From: a virus
Strand: one strand, 5' to 3'
IMG/VR virus record: IMGVR_UViG_3300032093_000032
Coordinates: 53,814-117,813 of that record
DNA: 64,000 nucleotides
The notes under the pieces are model-generated. The model made no database searches. It saw only the letters and a program-made list of their open reading frames with translations, and had not been told where the DNA came from. The position numbers were made by a program, and so were the translations under genes. Position 1 is the first letter of the stretch. Each line of letters opens with the position of its first letter. Below, one piece after another: positions 15,950-23,842 of this stretch.

Positions 15950-16624
15950 TTACTCCTTATTGCCAAATAGATGCAGTAAGTTTAGGAAAATGTTAATAAA
16001 GTCTAGGTACAATGTTAATGCACCCAACACTTCAGCCTTACCATCATTCTCAACACTAATCATTTCACGAATCTTTTGCGTATCATATGCAGTTAATCCA
16101 GTAAAGATTAAAACAGCAATAGCACTAATAACCATTTGTGCTACTGAACTGCCAATAAAGATATTAACAATGCTAGCGATAATAATAGCGATTAGTCCTA
16201 TAAACAAGAACTGACCAAAACTGTCTAGGCTTCGTTTAGTGAAGTAACCATACACACTCATACAGGCAAACAATATGAATGCACCAAAAAACGCACTAGC
16301 TATTGATCCCATAGTATAGACTACAAAGATAGTAGAGAAACTTAGGCCCATCAATGCAGCAAAGCCATGTAGTGCAAACGTAGCTTGCGTTTTATTCATC
16401 TTGTCTATTAGGAACGTGATAGCCAACACTGCTGCTAATGGTGCAAAGATAACTAACCACTTAAGCGGTGTGGCAAACAACATTTGCATCAAAGGTGGTG
16501 AACTTGCGGCTAAAAAGGACACTACCATAGAATTGATAATTGCCAATACCATTTGGTTATAAACACGACCCATAGCCGAATTTATTTGTTCTGCTGTTCT
16601 ATACATTGTATCACTGTAAAACAT
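15950..16624 (-). CDS. BI-1/YccA (TMBIM) family integral membrane protein
   Basis: The product has 224 residues and about seven hydrophobic helices. The family signature 'GLTAYDTQKIREM' lies at ~187-199, and 'NQMVLAIINSMVV' is near the N-terminus. In E. coli the homologue YccA binds the FtsH membrane protease and slows its action; other members are calcium-leak channels. In a phage that also encodes ClpXP and ClpS, inhibition of host FtsH is an attractive inference. The start has AGGAGG four bases upstream. Confidence 0.8.
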   Translation of the reverse strand: MFYSDTMYRTAEQINSAMGRVYNQMVLAIINSMVVSFLAASSPPLMQMLFATPLKWLVIFAPLAAVLAITFLIDKMNKTQATFALHGFAALMGLSFSTIFVVYTMGSIASAFFGAFILFACMSVYGYFTKRSLDSFGQFLFIGLIAIIIASIVNIFIGSSVAQMVISAIAVLIFTGLTAYDTQKIREMISVENDGKAEVLGALTLYLDFINIFLNLLHLFGNKE

Positions 16625-16633
16625 GTTTCCTCC

Positions 16634-17473
16634 TTAAATGTCAACGTATTTTAATTTAAACTCATCGGCTTTAGCTTCATACCCATCATAGCCGCGAGGA
16701 TTACAAACTACTCTTGTAGTACCAATCATATAATCAAAGTCCTCATGCGTATGTCCATGAGTCCAAAGTTTGATTTGCCTACGGTCTAAAATAAAATTAT
16801 CCAAATTAGAACTATAAGCACCATTCATAACAATTTCATTTTTATAGCGCGGATGTGTGCTTGCTTTACTAGGCGCATGATGCCCAACTACTACAGTAGG
16901 CATGTTAGGATGTAAAGCCAATACTTCATCTAGTCCACGCCTAAATGCAAAATGATCCTCAACAGCATCTTCTGGCATGAACACCGTTTTTCCATCTTCG
17001 GTGATATTCTTAACACAATTAAAATCATTCATCATGAAACGAACACGGTGCAGTGTTTCAATATCTTCACCGTTCATATCTGTCCATAGTGTTCCACCGT
17101 AGAACAATACGCCATTAATGATTCTCCATTCCTTATCTAAGAAATGTACATTGTGTAGATCGCCGAAAGTGCCGCGAATGATGTTAGCACTTTTAACAAA
17201 GTCACCATGGTAGTGTTCGTGATTGCCCATAATGAGAACCACGTGTTTAAACCTTTCAGCACACCGTGTTACAAAATCAACATAACGTTTTGCTCTTGCA
17301 CGAACGGAACTAGTAGCTGCAACAATTTGTGCATTCTCATCATGAACAAAATCGGTCAATTCTGTAGCAATAAAGATGTCACCACCGAGGATCAGTACGT
17401 CTGCATTTTCTTCATTATGCAGATCCAGATCACCGAACTCAAGGTGTACATCACTTGTGATTGCTATTTTCAT
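16634..17473 (-). CDS. Calcineurin-like metallophosphoesterase
   Basis: The product has 279 residues and a complete metal-binding set: D-V-H (8-10), GGD (~30-32), GNHEHY (~82-87), GHH (~187-189) and GHTH (~230-233). The family cleaves phosphomono- or diesters; the phage substrate is unknown. It overlaps the next upstream gene by four bases. A second, degenerate copy of this fold occurs at 22834..23526. Confidence 0.82.
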   Translation of the reverse strand: MKIAITSDVHLEFGDLDLHNEENADVLILGGDIFIATELTDFVHDENAQIVAATSSVRARAKRYVDFVTRCAERFKHVVLIMGNHEHYHGDFVKSANIIRGTFGDLHNVHFLDKEWRIINGVLFYGGTLWTDMNGEDIETLHRVRFMMNDFNCVKNITEDGKTVFMPEDAVEDHFAFRRGLDEVLALHPNMPTVVVGHHAPSKASTHPRYKNEIVMNGAYSSNLDNFILDRRQIKLWTHGHTHEDFDYMIGTTRVVCNPRGYDGYEAKADEFKLKYVDI

Positions 17474-17709
17474 ACGCAGTAACCGCCTTTAAATTTGTAA
17501 ACATTGCTATCCCACCTTAGTTGTTCATATATTTCATTGTCAACACATTTGTATGGGTCTTTATAATTTAGAACAACATAATAACCTGCACCACCTATTG
17601 CAGCAATAAGTATAAGCCATGGTAACATCTTCCCAAATACACCCAAAGCTTGGAATACTTGCAATACTAGTGGTAGTATTTTTTGTAAATTTTCTAATAA
17701 ATTTTTCAC
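17470..17709 (-). CDS. Small membrane protein with Cys-containing tail
   Basis: The product has 79 residues. A hydrophobic N-terminal helix (~10-28) and a clear membrane helix (~29-48, 'MLPWLILIAAIGGAGYYVVL') are followed by a short tail with two Cys ('YKDPYKCVDN...FKGGYCV'). This tail probably lies in the periplasm and may form a disulfide. Function unknown. Confidence 0.6.
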   Translation of the reverse strand: MKNLLENLQKILPLVLQVFQALGVFGKMLPWLILIAAIGGAGYYVVLNYKDPYKCVDNEIYEQLRWDSNVYKFKGGYCV

Positions 17710-17958
17710 TTAATTATATTTTAACACAAAATGTGTTATCTCCTCAGCAGTTTGGAACTCCGCGTATTCCCAGCCCGTCGTCAACCCAACATAGCCATGA
17801 AGTTGTACGTTATGTTCCTTCAACCACCATTCTACGCATAATGGTTCAACCTCTCTGTGATTCAGGATCCTACCTTCTGGGTTGTACTTCTCCCAAAGTA
17901 ATCTATGTGCATTGTTGAATGCTGGTTGTATGTTATTTATTTTTACCTTTACAGCCAT
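17710..17958 (-). CDS. Small protein of the W/F-rich paralogous family
   Basis: The product has 82 residues. It ends with the family-type segment 'WEYAEFQTAEEITHFVLKYN', and has a Trp pair in 'CVEWWLKEHN' (~42-51). It is abutted by the 79-residue membrane protein gene (next base) and overlaps the next paralogue by ten bases. Function unknown. Confidence 0.6.
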   Translation of the reverse strand: MAVKVKINNIQPAFNNAHRLLWEKYNPEGRILNHREVEPLCVEWWLKEHNVQLHGYVGLTTGWEYAEFQTAEEITHFVLKYN

Positions 17959-18188
17959 CTTAATGTAAACTCTACCATTTTCTTTTGGTCAACAAATTCC
18001 CATACTACATCATATTCCATTGCTGGATACCATCCCATCCTATCACGCCAACCACATCTATTTACTTTCTTACCATATCTATCAGCTAACCAATTCCACA
18101 TTTGATCATAATCAGTATAGTCTGTGTAGGTCATTTTGACCCGATACTTCCAAAGCCTTTTGTCCTTACGTCTTTGTTTACTATTCAT
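17949..18188 (-). CDS. Small protein of the W/F-rich paralogous family
   Basis: The product has 79 residues with a basic start (MNSKQRRKDKRLWKYRVKM), 'DQMWNWLADRYGKKVNRCGWRDRMGWYP' in the middle and the family ending 'WEFVDQKKMVEFTLRWL'. It overlaps the SWIM protein gene by eight bases. Function unknown. Confidence 0.6.
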   Translation of the reverse strand: MNSKQRRKDKRLWKYRVKMTYTDYTDYDQMWNWLADRYGKKVNRCGWRDRMGWYPAMEYDVVWEFVDQKKMVEFTLRWL

Positions 18189-18570
18189 TACCGCTTAACT
18201 CTGAAACATGTTTACATGCTTTACGAAATTGAAAGCCAGGGCAAGTGCAGTCCCAGCCCTTACTATTTTTTGTAACAATGTATTTGTTACCTTTACTGCC
18301 TGATACTTCGTATACTTTTACATCCGTGTCAACATTTTTCATTGAACCTGTTAACAGTTCAATGTCACGAACCATGTCCATAGTGATAACACGGACTTTC
18401 ATAAATTCATCGCCAGTCATACAAAACTGACGATCATTCAACCATTTGAAATTAGGAACGACAACACCCTCAAACACCTGTGTATCAGGCTGAGGGGGAA
18501 TCATGCGAGGGCCCATGTCATAACGAACATAGACCCTCACTTTGCTTTCTTTAGTTGGAACTTGTATCAT
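18181..18570 (-). CDS. SWIM zinc-finger protein
   Basis: The product has 129 residues. The C-terminus 'GWDCTCPGFQFRKACKHVSEL' (~105-125) is a SWIM zinc finger (CxC...CxH), which binds nucleic acid or protein partners. The N-terminal ~90 residues form an unrecognised strand-rich domain. It overlaps the downstream gene and is four bases into the upstream membrane protein gene, so it belongs to the same transcript. Confidence 0.72.
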   Translation of the reverse strand: MIQVPTKESKVRVYVRYDMGPRMIPPQPDTQVFEGVVVPNFKWLNDRQFCMTGDEFMKVRVITMDMVRDIELLTGSMKNVDTDVKVYEVSGSKGNKYIVTKNSKGWDCTCPGFQFRKACKHVSELSGNE

Positions 18571-18725
18571 ATATTACTCTGAATAAATTCTTGTATCTCA
18601 TTGTGGATCAGTTGACATGCCTTGAAGCCTTCTTCGTATCCAGTCATCTTACCCCACATATAGCCTAGCCAAAATATAAAACTTATAAAAAGTGAAACTA
18701 TTAATATTGTAATAAAAGCTTCCAT
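18567..18725 (-). CDS. Small single-pass membrane protein
   Basis: The start is the ATG at 18725, which overlaps the upstream stop as TAATG; a longer frame to 18782 would run inside that gene. The 52-residue product has one membrane helix (~3-25, 'FITILIVSLFISFIFWLGYMWG') and a short soluble helix. Function unknown. Confidence 0.55.
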   Translation of the reverse strand: MEAFITILIVSLFISFIFWLGYMWGKMTGYEEGFKACQLIHNEIQEFIQSNI

Positions 18726-18961
18726 TACATTACATCCAATTGAATTTGCAGACCTTCCCAAGTACCAGCGTGACCTGTACAAGTACTTTCAATACCATCG
18801 CCTGAACGATAAAACTCAAGTGCATCAAGTGCCTTTTGAGTAGCAGCATTAAATGTAGTAAACTGACCTACACCCTCACGGATTTGTTTAGCAGTAGCAT
18901 AGAAACATGCCTGACCATTGATGATGCGAAACTTTTGAGTTTGCTTAAAACGCTTAATCAT
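18725..18961 (-). CDS. Hypothetical small phage protein
   Basis: The product has 78 residues when started at 18961 (MIKRFKQTQKFRI), chosen because GGAG lies eight bases upstream and the ATG follows the previous stop directly. The sequence 'YATAKQIREGVGQFTTFNAATQKALDALEFYRSG' suggests a helical DNA- or protein-binding domain. No family recognised. Confidence 0.55.
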   Translation of the reverse strand: MIKRFKQTQKFRIINGQACFYATAKQIREGVGQFTTFNAATQKALDALEFYRSGDGIESTCTGHAGTWEGLQIQLDVM

Positions 18962-18962
18962 A

Positions 18963-19187
18963 TTATTCTCCGTAACCAAAAATTGCTTCGTAAACATATT
19001 CACGAACCGCAGTATCAGTAGCCTCTTCAAAGCCTTCCAATTCTGACAATTCGCCCAACATCTTATTCACTATAGGAAACGACAGATTGTTCTGTTTAGC
19101 AACCTTTACGATAGAATGAACAACAAGATTACCTGCATCAGTAAACATACCGTAGTAGGGTTTTTCGTAGATAAGTGCTTCGTTCAT
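18963..19187 (-). CDS. Hypothetical small phage protein under a strong promoter
   Basis: The start is the ATG at 19187 with AAGGAGC upstream. An apparent 21-residue N-terminal extension is just the promoter being read as protein, as shown by the near-identical 'extension' at 33156. The 74-residue product is MNEALIYEKPYYGMF... with helical 'HSIVKVAKQNNLSFPIVNKMLGELSEL'. Function unknown. Confidence 0.6.
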   Translation of the reverse strand: MNEALIYEKPYYGMFTDAGNLVVHSIVKVAKQNNLSFPIVNKMLGELSELEGFEEATDTAVREYVYEAIFGYGE

Positions 19188-19217
19188 TTGTTGCTCCTTG
19201 TTATTGACTATACCGAT

Positions 19218-19246
19218 ATTATATGCCCAAATGGATTCATTGTCAA
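19218..19246 (-). promoter_or_regulatory. Near-perfect sigma70 promoter of the TTGACAATRAATCCA family
   Basis: Minus strand: -35 TTGACA (19241..19246), 17-base spacer starting ATGAATCCATTTGG, -10 TATAAT (19218..19223). Both boxes are perfect consensus. The downstream leader (TATCGGTATAGT.AATAACAAGGAGC.ACAA) is shared with the promoter at 33124..33152, so a whole promoter plus leader module was duplicated. Confidence 0.8.
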
Positions 19247-19252
19247 CCATTT

Positions 19253-19489
19253 TTATGTTAACAATTTGATAAGTAAACCTATTGTATAAATTGCAAGAAG
19301 TGTTGCATTAATGACAATTAATGACCACTCACGCCATGCAATTGCGACAATCAACCAGAGAAATGCACCTACATTAAGCAGAGCAGGTCCCAGTGGATAT
19401 AGATTGATGCTTGTGCAGACAGCCCCAACAATTGTTACAAAAGTTGCAAGCCACTTAAGATAGAATATAGTTTTTTCAGTCATGCCCAT
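19253..19489 (-). CDS. Three-helix membrane protein, unknown
   Basis: The product has 78 residues (76 if started at the ATG at 19483), with about three membrane helices and 'IAWREWSLIVINATLLAIYTIGLLIKLL' at the end. It resembles the 94-residue protein at 61720..62004 (W+..S....N..L..I.TIGL). The promoter -10 ends directly above the ATG, so translation may start leaderless at 19483. Confidence 0.55.
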   Translation of the reverse strand: MGMTEKTIFYLKWLATFVTIVGAVCTSINLYPLGPALLNVGAFLWLIVAIAWREWSLIVINATLLAIYTIGLLIKLLT

Positions 19490-19518
19490 ATTCTATCAAA
19501 TTTTGGATTATTTGTCAA
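19490..19518 (-). promoter_or_regulatory. sigma70-like promoter abutting the start codon
   Basis: Minus strand: -35 TTGACA (19513..19518), 17-base spacer (AATAATCCA...), -10 TAGAAT (19490..19495). The expected +1 falls at about 19483, the A of an in-frame ATG. Confidence 0.6.
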
Positions 19519-20107
19519 CCGAACCTATTATCAAATCTGCAACACCTAGGTCTACTACTTCTTTGGCAGTTAGATAAACATCACTTGCAGTAAGTAATTT
19601 GTTTTTGATTTTTGTTGCACTTAGATCAGTGGCATCTTGTAGTATCTTAACCATTTTTGCATTACACAAATCACTTTCTTTCATTGTTGCCTTAAGGTCA
19701 TGATACTTTGATTCCATGTTTTCTGTGAATTGATGACACATGAAACTTGTGTTAGGTGCTGCATATCTTTCACCTTTAGTACCACTAGCAAAGATTAAAA
19801 ATGCAGCACTCATTACAGCACCCATGCCAATCACACGAATTGGGTGAGTGCTGGTTTTCATTATATCTATTAAAGCAAAGGCTTCGTATAAATCACCGCC
19901 TGTACTATTAATGTACAATGTTAAGATTCTACCTTGTTTGGTATCTAAGTTTTCGTAAGTTATCCATTTGATACACTCACCAATCGTTTCATTGTTGATT
20001 TCTCCGGTTAGAAAGTGTATGTGGTTTTGTAGAAGTTTTACCTGAATTCTTTCATCAGCATTAAAATCTTCTAGTTTCCTAGTAATGGATAACTTATCGT
20101 TTATCAT
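19508..20107 (-). CDS. Second ClpP-like serine peptidase (paralogue)
   Basis: The product has 199 residues and the ClpP fold. '[22 protein letters not shown]' (~62-83) matches the ClpP YINSPGG strand. The catalytic Ser is probably in '[11 protein letters not shown]' (~99), His in 'MCHQFTEN' (~124) and Asp in '[17 protein letters not shown]' (~176). It diverges from the classical GQAxSMG motif, so specificity or partner may differ. It overlaps the canonical ClpP gene by four bases (ATGA), fitting co-translation and perhaps a mixed two-ring ClpP1P2 complex, as in cyanobacteria, Mycobacterium and Listeria. Confidence 0.8.
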   Translation of the reverse strand: MINDKLSITRKLEDFNADERIQVKLLQNHIHFLTGEINNETIGECIKWITYENLDTKQGRILTLYINSTGGDLYEAFALIDIMKTSTHPIRVIGMGAVMSAAFLIFASGTKGERYAAPNTSFMCHQFTENMESKYHDLKATMKESDLCNAKMVKILQDATDLSATKIKNKLLTASDVYLTAKEVVDLGVADLIIGSVDK

Positions 20108-20691
20108 CGTTTATCTATAACTTTGTCAGCTAAACCATATGCTACGGATTGAATCGCACTCATATAGTTGTCTCGTTCCATATCTTCTGCAAGCTGTTCG
20201 TATGCTTTACCCACACTGTTATGCTTGACATAGATATTAGTAAGATTTCGTTTCATTTCAAGTATTTCATTTACTTGAATTAGCATATCAGTTGCCTGAC
20301 CTCTGGCGCCACCTGAAGGCTGATGAATCATATGTCTTGCGTTTGGTAAAATCATACGCTTACCTTGCGCACCTGCTTGTGCTAGCAAACTTCCCATGCT
20401 ACATGCTTGACCCATTACGATTGTAGATACATCAGGCTTAACAAATTGCATTGCATCATAGATAGCCATACCAGCAGTTACGCTTCCACCTGGGCTGTTG
20501 ATATACAATGAAATATCTTTGGTTTCGTCTTCGCTTTCTAAAAACAATAGTTGTGCTACAACAAGATTAGCCATGTGGTCATGAACTTCACCTTCCAATA
20601 AGATAACACGGTCACGTAGCAAACGTGAATAAATGTCATAACTGCGTTCACCTTTGCTGGTGTGTTCAATAACGATTGGTACGAGTGCCAT
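20104..20691 (-). CDS. clpP: ATP-dependent Clp protease proteolytic subunit ClpP
   Basis: The product has 195 residues, the usual mature ClpP length. '[23 protein letters not shown]' (~61-83) is canonical. The triad is Ser in '[14 protein letters not shown]' (~98), His in 'HMIHQPSGG' (~123) and Asp in 'RDNYMSA' (~173). It forms the degradation chamber fed by ClpX. It has its own promoter and heads an operon with the divergent ClpP paralogue. ClpX and ClpS lie 3-5 kb upstream in the same orientation. Confidence 0.92.
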   Translation of the reverse strand: MALVPIVIEHTSKGERSYDIYSRLLRDRVILLEGEVHDHMANLVVAQLLFLESEDETKDISLYINSPGGSVTAGMAIYDAMQFVKPDVSTIVMGQACSMGSLLAQAGAQGKRMILPNARHMIHQPSGGARGQATDMLIQVNEILEMKRNLTNIYVKHNSVGKAYEQLAEDMERDNYMSAIQSVAYGLADKVIDKR

Positions 20692-20715
20692 AATGATCCC
20701 TATAAAATAAAGATC

Positions 20716-20743
20716 ATTATACTACACACGTATTGAAATGCAA
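20716..20743 (-). promoter_or_regulatory. sigma70-like promoter for the clpP pair
   Basis: Minus strand: -35 TTGCAT (20738..20743), 16-base spacer, -10 TATAAT (20716..20721). The leader before the ATG at 20691 has AGGGATC but no strong Shine-Dalgarno sequence. Confidence 0.55.
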
Positions 20744-20759
20744 GAGTTTTGGTGACCGT

Positions 20760-22304
20760 TTATCTTAACTTTGGTCGTTTTGATCTGCCGATATCGGCTT
20801 TTGGTTGAATGTTTGATTGCTTAATAACTTTTGGTTCAGTTATATCTGGTGCTACCGTAGCCAATTCGGGAGGCGTTTCTTCTTTACCGGTTTCGATTTC
20901 TGTATCATCAAGCATACTAGCCTTAGCACCATTTCGTAAAATCTTGAATGTAAAGTTACCTTTAATTTCAGTACTGCTATAATTTTTACCTGCACTTAAT
21001 ACAACACCTGTAACTGCTTTACTTGGGTATACAGTGTTAAACGCCCCAAGTATCCATTTGTTACCTGATTGTGTTGCATTGGTATATACTTGTACTAATG
21101 CACCATTGTTTAATATTTCACTAGCTGCTTGGCTAAAATTAGTTTCTTCATTTACTTTTTCTGCTACCTTGTGTGCAACTGCTGCAATTAAATGATAATA
21201 AAGTGCAACTGCTTCTGGTCTTTTTGTTTTTCTTTCTGATGCTAATTTGATTAGATTTTTTGAAACTCTTGCCCCATGCATGGTTACATCTTTTATTGAT
21301 TTTAAAGGAATTGGTTTGAACCCTTTTAAAGATTTTATTAATTCTGCATCCGTTTCATCTATTATACCATAACGAATACCTAAGATTAATGGAGCTCCCG
21401 CTTGTCCGGCTTGTCTCATTTCTCTAATGAGTTCAATTACATCATTATACTTTCTAAGTAATTTAGGATCCTGTACATTACTAACTTCATCTTCTAAATT
21501 CTTAACACTAGCCTCAGCACCCTTTTCGCCTTTGCTACTTATTTTAACATATCTACCATCTGGTAATTCAAGTACACTATCACTTAATCCTGCATTCTTA
21601 CTATCATCAAAGTTTATAGAAGTGTTTGCAAAGCTTGGTTCACCAAAAAATTTCTGTGCTGCATCACTTGCATTACCTTCGTAATTTCCGTTTTGTAATG
21701 CTATTGGTTGCAGTATTTCACAAAAATAATCTCTGAAACCTGTAAAACTTAATTGTTCGGATGCTTCTACTTCAATAGGGAAAGGTGCTCCAGTGGCAAC
21801 TTGGTGTGCAATGTAATATAATGGGCTGTCTGTTCCTAAAGTTTCACTGAGTTGTAACATAATGTCACGTGCAGTTAGGTTTAATTTGTTAGTCAACAAA
21901 TCTTGTGGAGTCATTTTAGCTTGTGTCTTTGCTGCTGCGGCTCCTGCATACTTATAATCACCGATTACATTTTTAATCTTATTGTCTTTTGGATTTGGTT
22001 TTACTTCTTGTAAAAAGAAACCAAAATGAACAGGTCCTGCTTCGGAATCAAAACTTGCGATAGCAAACCCTCCTGCTCTTGCTGCGGCATTTTGCCATTC
22101 TATATTTCCAAGTTGATTCGTAACTGACGCTAGTACATCACGTAGTTGTGTGGTATCTAACTTTCCTCCCTCTTCAGGAAAGAATGCTATATTTGAAAAA
22201 GTTATGGTTTGGCCAGCAGAATTTTTAAAAATGTCGCCTGGCTTTCTATTCGATAGTCCAGTGCTTTCTGCTATAAATTGTAGTTTGTCTAATAAGTCAC
22301 GCAT
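20760..22304 (-). CDS. Large conserved phage protein with capsid-targeting-like N-terminus; possible nuclease
   Basis: The product has 514 residues. Residues 1-14, MRDLLDKLQFIAE followed by S, fit an IxE|S prohead protease site. The body is not recognised, but 'SDSVLELPDGRYVKISSKGEKGAEASVKNL' (~236-265) has the D-x(n)-(S/E)xK spacing of PD-(D/E)XK nucleases. This is suggestive only. The C-terminal ~50 residues are disordered and end in a basic patch (GRSKRPKLR). A CTAAATA late-promoter-like element (22311..22317) precedes the start. I infer a protein carried inside the head and perhaps injected. Confidence 0.55.
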   Translation of the reverse strand: MRDLLDKLQFIAESTGLSNRKPGDIFKNSAGQTITFSNIAFFPEEGGKLDTTQLRDVLASVTNQLGNIEWQNAAARAGGFAIASFDSEAGPVHFGFFLQEVKPNPKDNKIKNVIGDYKYAGAAAAKTQAKMTPQDLLTNKLNLTARDIMLQLSETLGTDSPLYYIAHQVATGAPFPIEVEASEQLSFTGFRDYFCEILQPIALQNGNYEGNASDAAQKFFGEPSFANTSINFDDSKNAGLSDSVLELPDGRYVKISSKGEKGAEASVKNLEDEVSNVQDPKLLRKYNDVIELIREMRQAGQAGAPLILGIRYGIIDETDAELIKSLKGFKPIPLKSIKDVTMHGARVSKNLIKLASERKTKRPEAVALYYHLIAAVAHKVAEKVNEETNFSQAASEILNNGALVQVYTNATQSGNKWILGAFNTVYPSKAVTGVVLSAGKNYSSTEIKGNFTFKILRNGAKASMLDDTEIETGKEETPPELATVAPDITEPKVIKQSNIQPKADIGRSKRPKLR

Positions 22305-22375
22305 AATCAGTATTTAGCGAAAAATTACAGCGTTGGACAAATTAATAAATATATACACATTGAAGGAGAAACAGT
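22305..22375. promoter_or_regulatory. Divergent region with late-promoter-like elements
   Basis: Between the leftward 514-residue gene and the rightward EF-hand gene lie a CTAAATA element on the minus strand (22311..22317) and ATAAATA on the plus strand (22345..22351). The plus side has a good ribosome-binding site (GAAGGAG) before 22376. No TTGACA/TATAAT pair is visible. Confidence 0.35.
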
Positions 22376-22804
22376 ATGGAAATTATTATCGCAGTAGTAG
22401 CAGCAGGCATAGTAGCTTACGTTGCATACAAGCATTTAAACAAAGAGAAAGCTGACGGGAGTCACCCACTAGATTCAGTTACAGGTGGAAAACCAGAAGC
22501 ATGGCCATTCCCAACAAGTCGCCCAAAAGAGGGTGATGCTGATAAAGCACCTTATAAGATAGAGCCTCCAGTTAAGGAAGAACTATCTGTAATGCCAATA
22601 TTAACTGAAGCATTAGATGTTAACAAAGATGGTAAAGTTGACTTAGCTGATGCTAAAGAAGCAGTTAAGAAAACCAAAGAGAAAGCCAAAAAAGCAACAG
22701 CTAAAGTAAAAGAAAAGGCTGATGTTAACAAAGATGGTAAGGTTGACTTAAAAGACGTTAAAGAAGCAGTTAAAAAAGCGGCACCTAAAAAGAAGAAAAA
22801 ATAA
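22376..22804 (+). CDS. Membrane-anchored protein with two EF-hand/dockerin-type calcium loops
   Basis: The product has 142 residues. An N-terminal membrane helix (~2-20, 'IIIAVVAAGIVAYVAYK') is followed by a Pro-rich linker. Then come two copies of 'DVNKDGKVDLxDxKEAVKK' (~83-101 and ~116-134), separated by a Lys/Ala helix, and a poly-Lys tail. D-x-N-x-D-G-x-V-D-x-x-D is a textbook EF-hand or dockerin calcium loop. The linker and basic tail make an extended, calcium-sensing or calcium-stabilised protein likely. Its partner is unknown. Confidence 0.75.
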   Translation: MEIIIAVVAAGIVAYVAYKHLNKEKADGSHPLDSVTGGKPEAWPFPTSRPKEGDADKAPYKIEPPVKEELSVMPILTEALDVNKDGKVDLADAKEAVKKTKEKAKKATAKVKEKADVNKDGKVDLKDVKEAVKKAAPKKKKK

Positions 22805-22806
22805 TT

Positions 22807-22826
22807 AAGAGGGCTTAGTCCCTCTT
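22807..22826 (+). terminator. Small hairpin after the EF-hand gene
   Basis: AAGAGGG...CCCTCTT forms a seven-base-pair stem directly after the stop codon. The following bases (ATTCATAATG) are not a T-run, so termination would be weak. It may instead attenuate entry into the next gene or stabilise the transcript end. Confidence 0.4.
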
Positions 22827-22833
22827 ATTCATA

Positions 22834-23526
22834 ATGAGTTTAAGTTTCGATTTAATTAGTGACCTTAATCTATCAGCGGATGATAAATTCAACTGGGAGG
22901 GTAAGGTCACCAGTTTATTCTGTTTAATAGCAGGTAATTTATCTTCAGACCTTAAAGTAGTGCAAAAAGCACTCGCACATTTATCTACATTGTATCATGG
23001 TGTATTCTATATTGAAGGTATGCTTGAACATGAAACGGTATCTTTCAAAGATGATAGAATAGCCAAACTACAAAAGATATGTGGAAGTATAAACAACGTC
23101 ATTTACTTACACAATAATGTGATTGTAGTAAATGGTGTAGCTGTAATAGGTGCTAATACATGGTTCGCTAAACCCGAAAATGAGGTACCTGTATTTGATA
23201 GATTAAGATTAAGTTCTCATAGAAATGAGGATTTAGTATATCTTACCACTACAATCAAAAAAATGCAATTGCATTTGGATGTGAAAAACATAGTCATATT
23301 AAGTGCAAGCCCACCAAACAAAGAACTTTTCTTTAAAGATGACAGTCATATAACTGATAGTATGAGTCCAGATATATGCTTAGATTTTGACACAGAAAGT
23401 AAAGTAAAACATTGGGTGTTTGGTGGTACAGACAAAAAAATTGACACCGAATTAAATGGTGTCAATTATATTTCTAATCCTTGTGACAATGAGCCTATAT
23501 ACTGGGCTAAGATTGTAAAGGTTTAA
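22834..23526 (+). CDS. Degenerate calcineurin-like phosphoesterase (probable pseudo-enzyme)
   Basis: The product has 230 residues and follows the metallophosphoesterase layout, but the metal ligands are replaced. DxH has become D-L-N (10-12), GD has become GN ('LIAGNLSSD'), GNHE has become GMLEH, GH has become SAS, and GHxH has become 'FGGTDKK'. The reading frame is intact and well formed, which argues for a retained non-catalytic role such as binding or structure. A complete enzyme of the same fold is encoded at 16634..17473. It converges with clpS, ending three bases inside that gene's stop region. Confidence 0.7.
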   Translation: MSLSFDLISDLNLSADDKFNWEGKVTSLFCLIAGNLSSDLKVVQKALAHLSTLYHGVFYIEGMLEHETVSFKDDRIAKLQKICGSINNVIYLHNNVIVVNGVAVIGANTWFAKPENEVPVFDRLRLSSHRNEDLVYLTTTIKKMQLHLDVKNIVILSASPPNKELFFKDDSHITDSMSPDICLDFDTESKVKHWVFGGTDKKIDTELNGVNYISNPCDNEPIYWAKIVKV

Positions 23527-23828
23527 GCCTCCTGTTCAATCTTAACTTGTAATGGGAAACCTTGTGATCTTGCTTCTACTGTAACTTCTATACCCTTTTG
23601 TTCTGCTATTTCGTAGGGTAGTACAGCAACGACTGCGGAGCCGTCTTCATGGATGTTTTTAGTGATATTAGTAGCAGTATCAGCATTATAGTTAAAATGC
23701 TCTATTAGGCTGTCCACTACGAATTCCATTGAAGTGAAATCATCATTTAGATAGATGATCTTGTACAATGGTGGTTCTACAATCTTTAAATTAGGTTTAA
23801 TTGTAATATTTGTTTCTGGATTTGACAT
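23523..23828 (-). CDS. clpS: ClpS adaptor protein
   Basis: The product has 101 residues. The core 'YKIIYLNDDFTSMEFVVDSLIEHFN' (~22-46) carries the ClpS NDD motif that binds N-terminal hydrophobic residues, followed by 'ATNITKNIHEDGSAVVAVLPYEIAEQK' and the strand 'GFPLQVKIE'. ClpS normally delivers N-degron substrates to ClpA. No ClpA is seen here, so it may act on host ClpAP or redirect it. It sits downstream of the Hsp20 gene, beyond a hairpin. Confidence 0.88.
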   Translation of the reverse strand: MSNPETNITIKPNLKIVEPPLYKIIYLNDDFTSMEFVVDSLIEHFNYNADTATNITKNIHEDGSAVVAVLPYEIAEQKGIEVTVEARSQGFPLQVKIEQEA

Positions 23829-23842
23829 AGTTTCCTCAACTT

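Noticed and set aside
19188-19250. N-terminal extension MVDNESIWAYNIGIVNN
   Set aside because: It is a promoter read as protein: TTGACA and TATAAT lie inside it, and the same false extension appears at 33094..33156.
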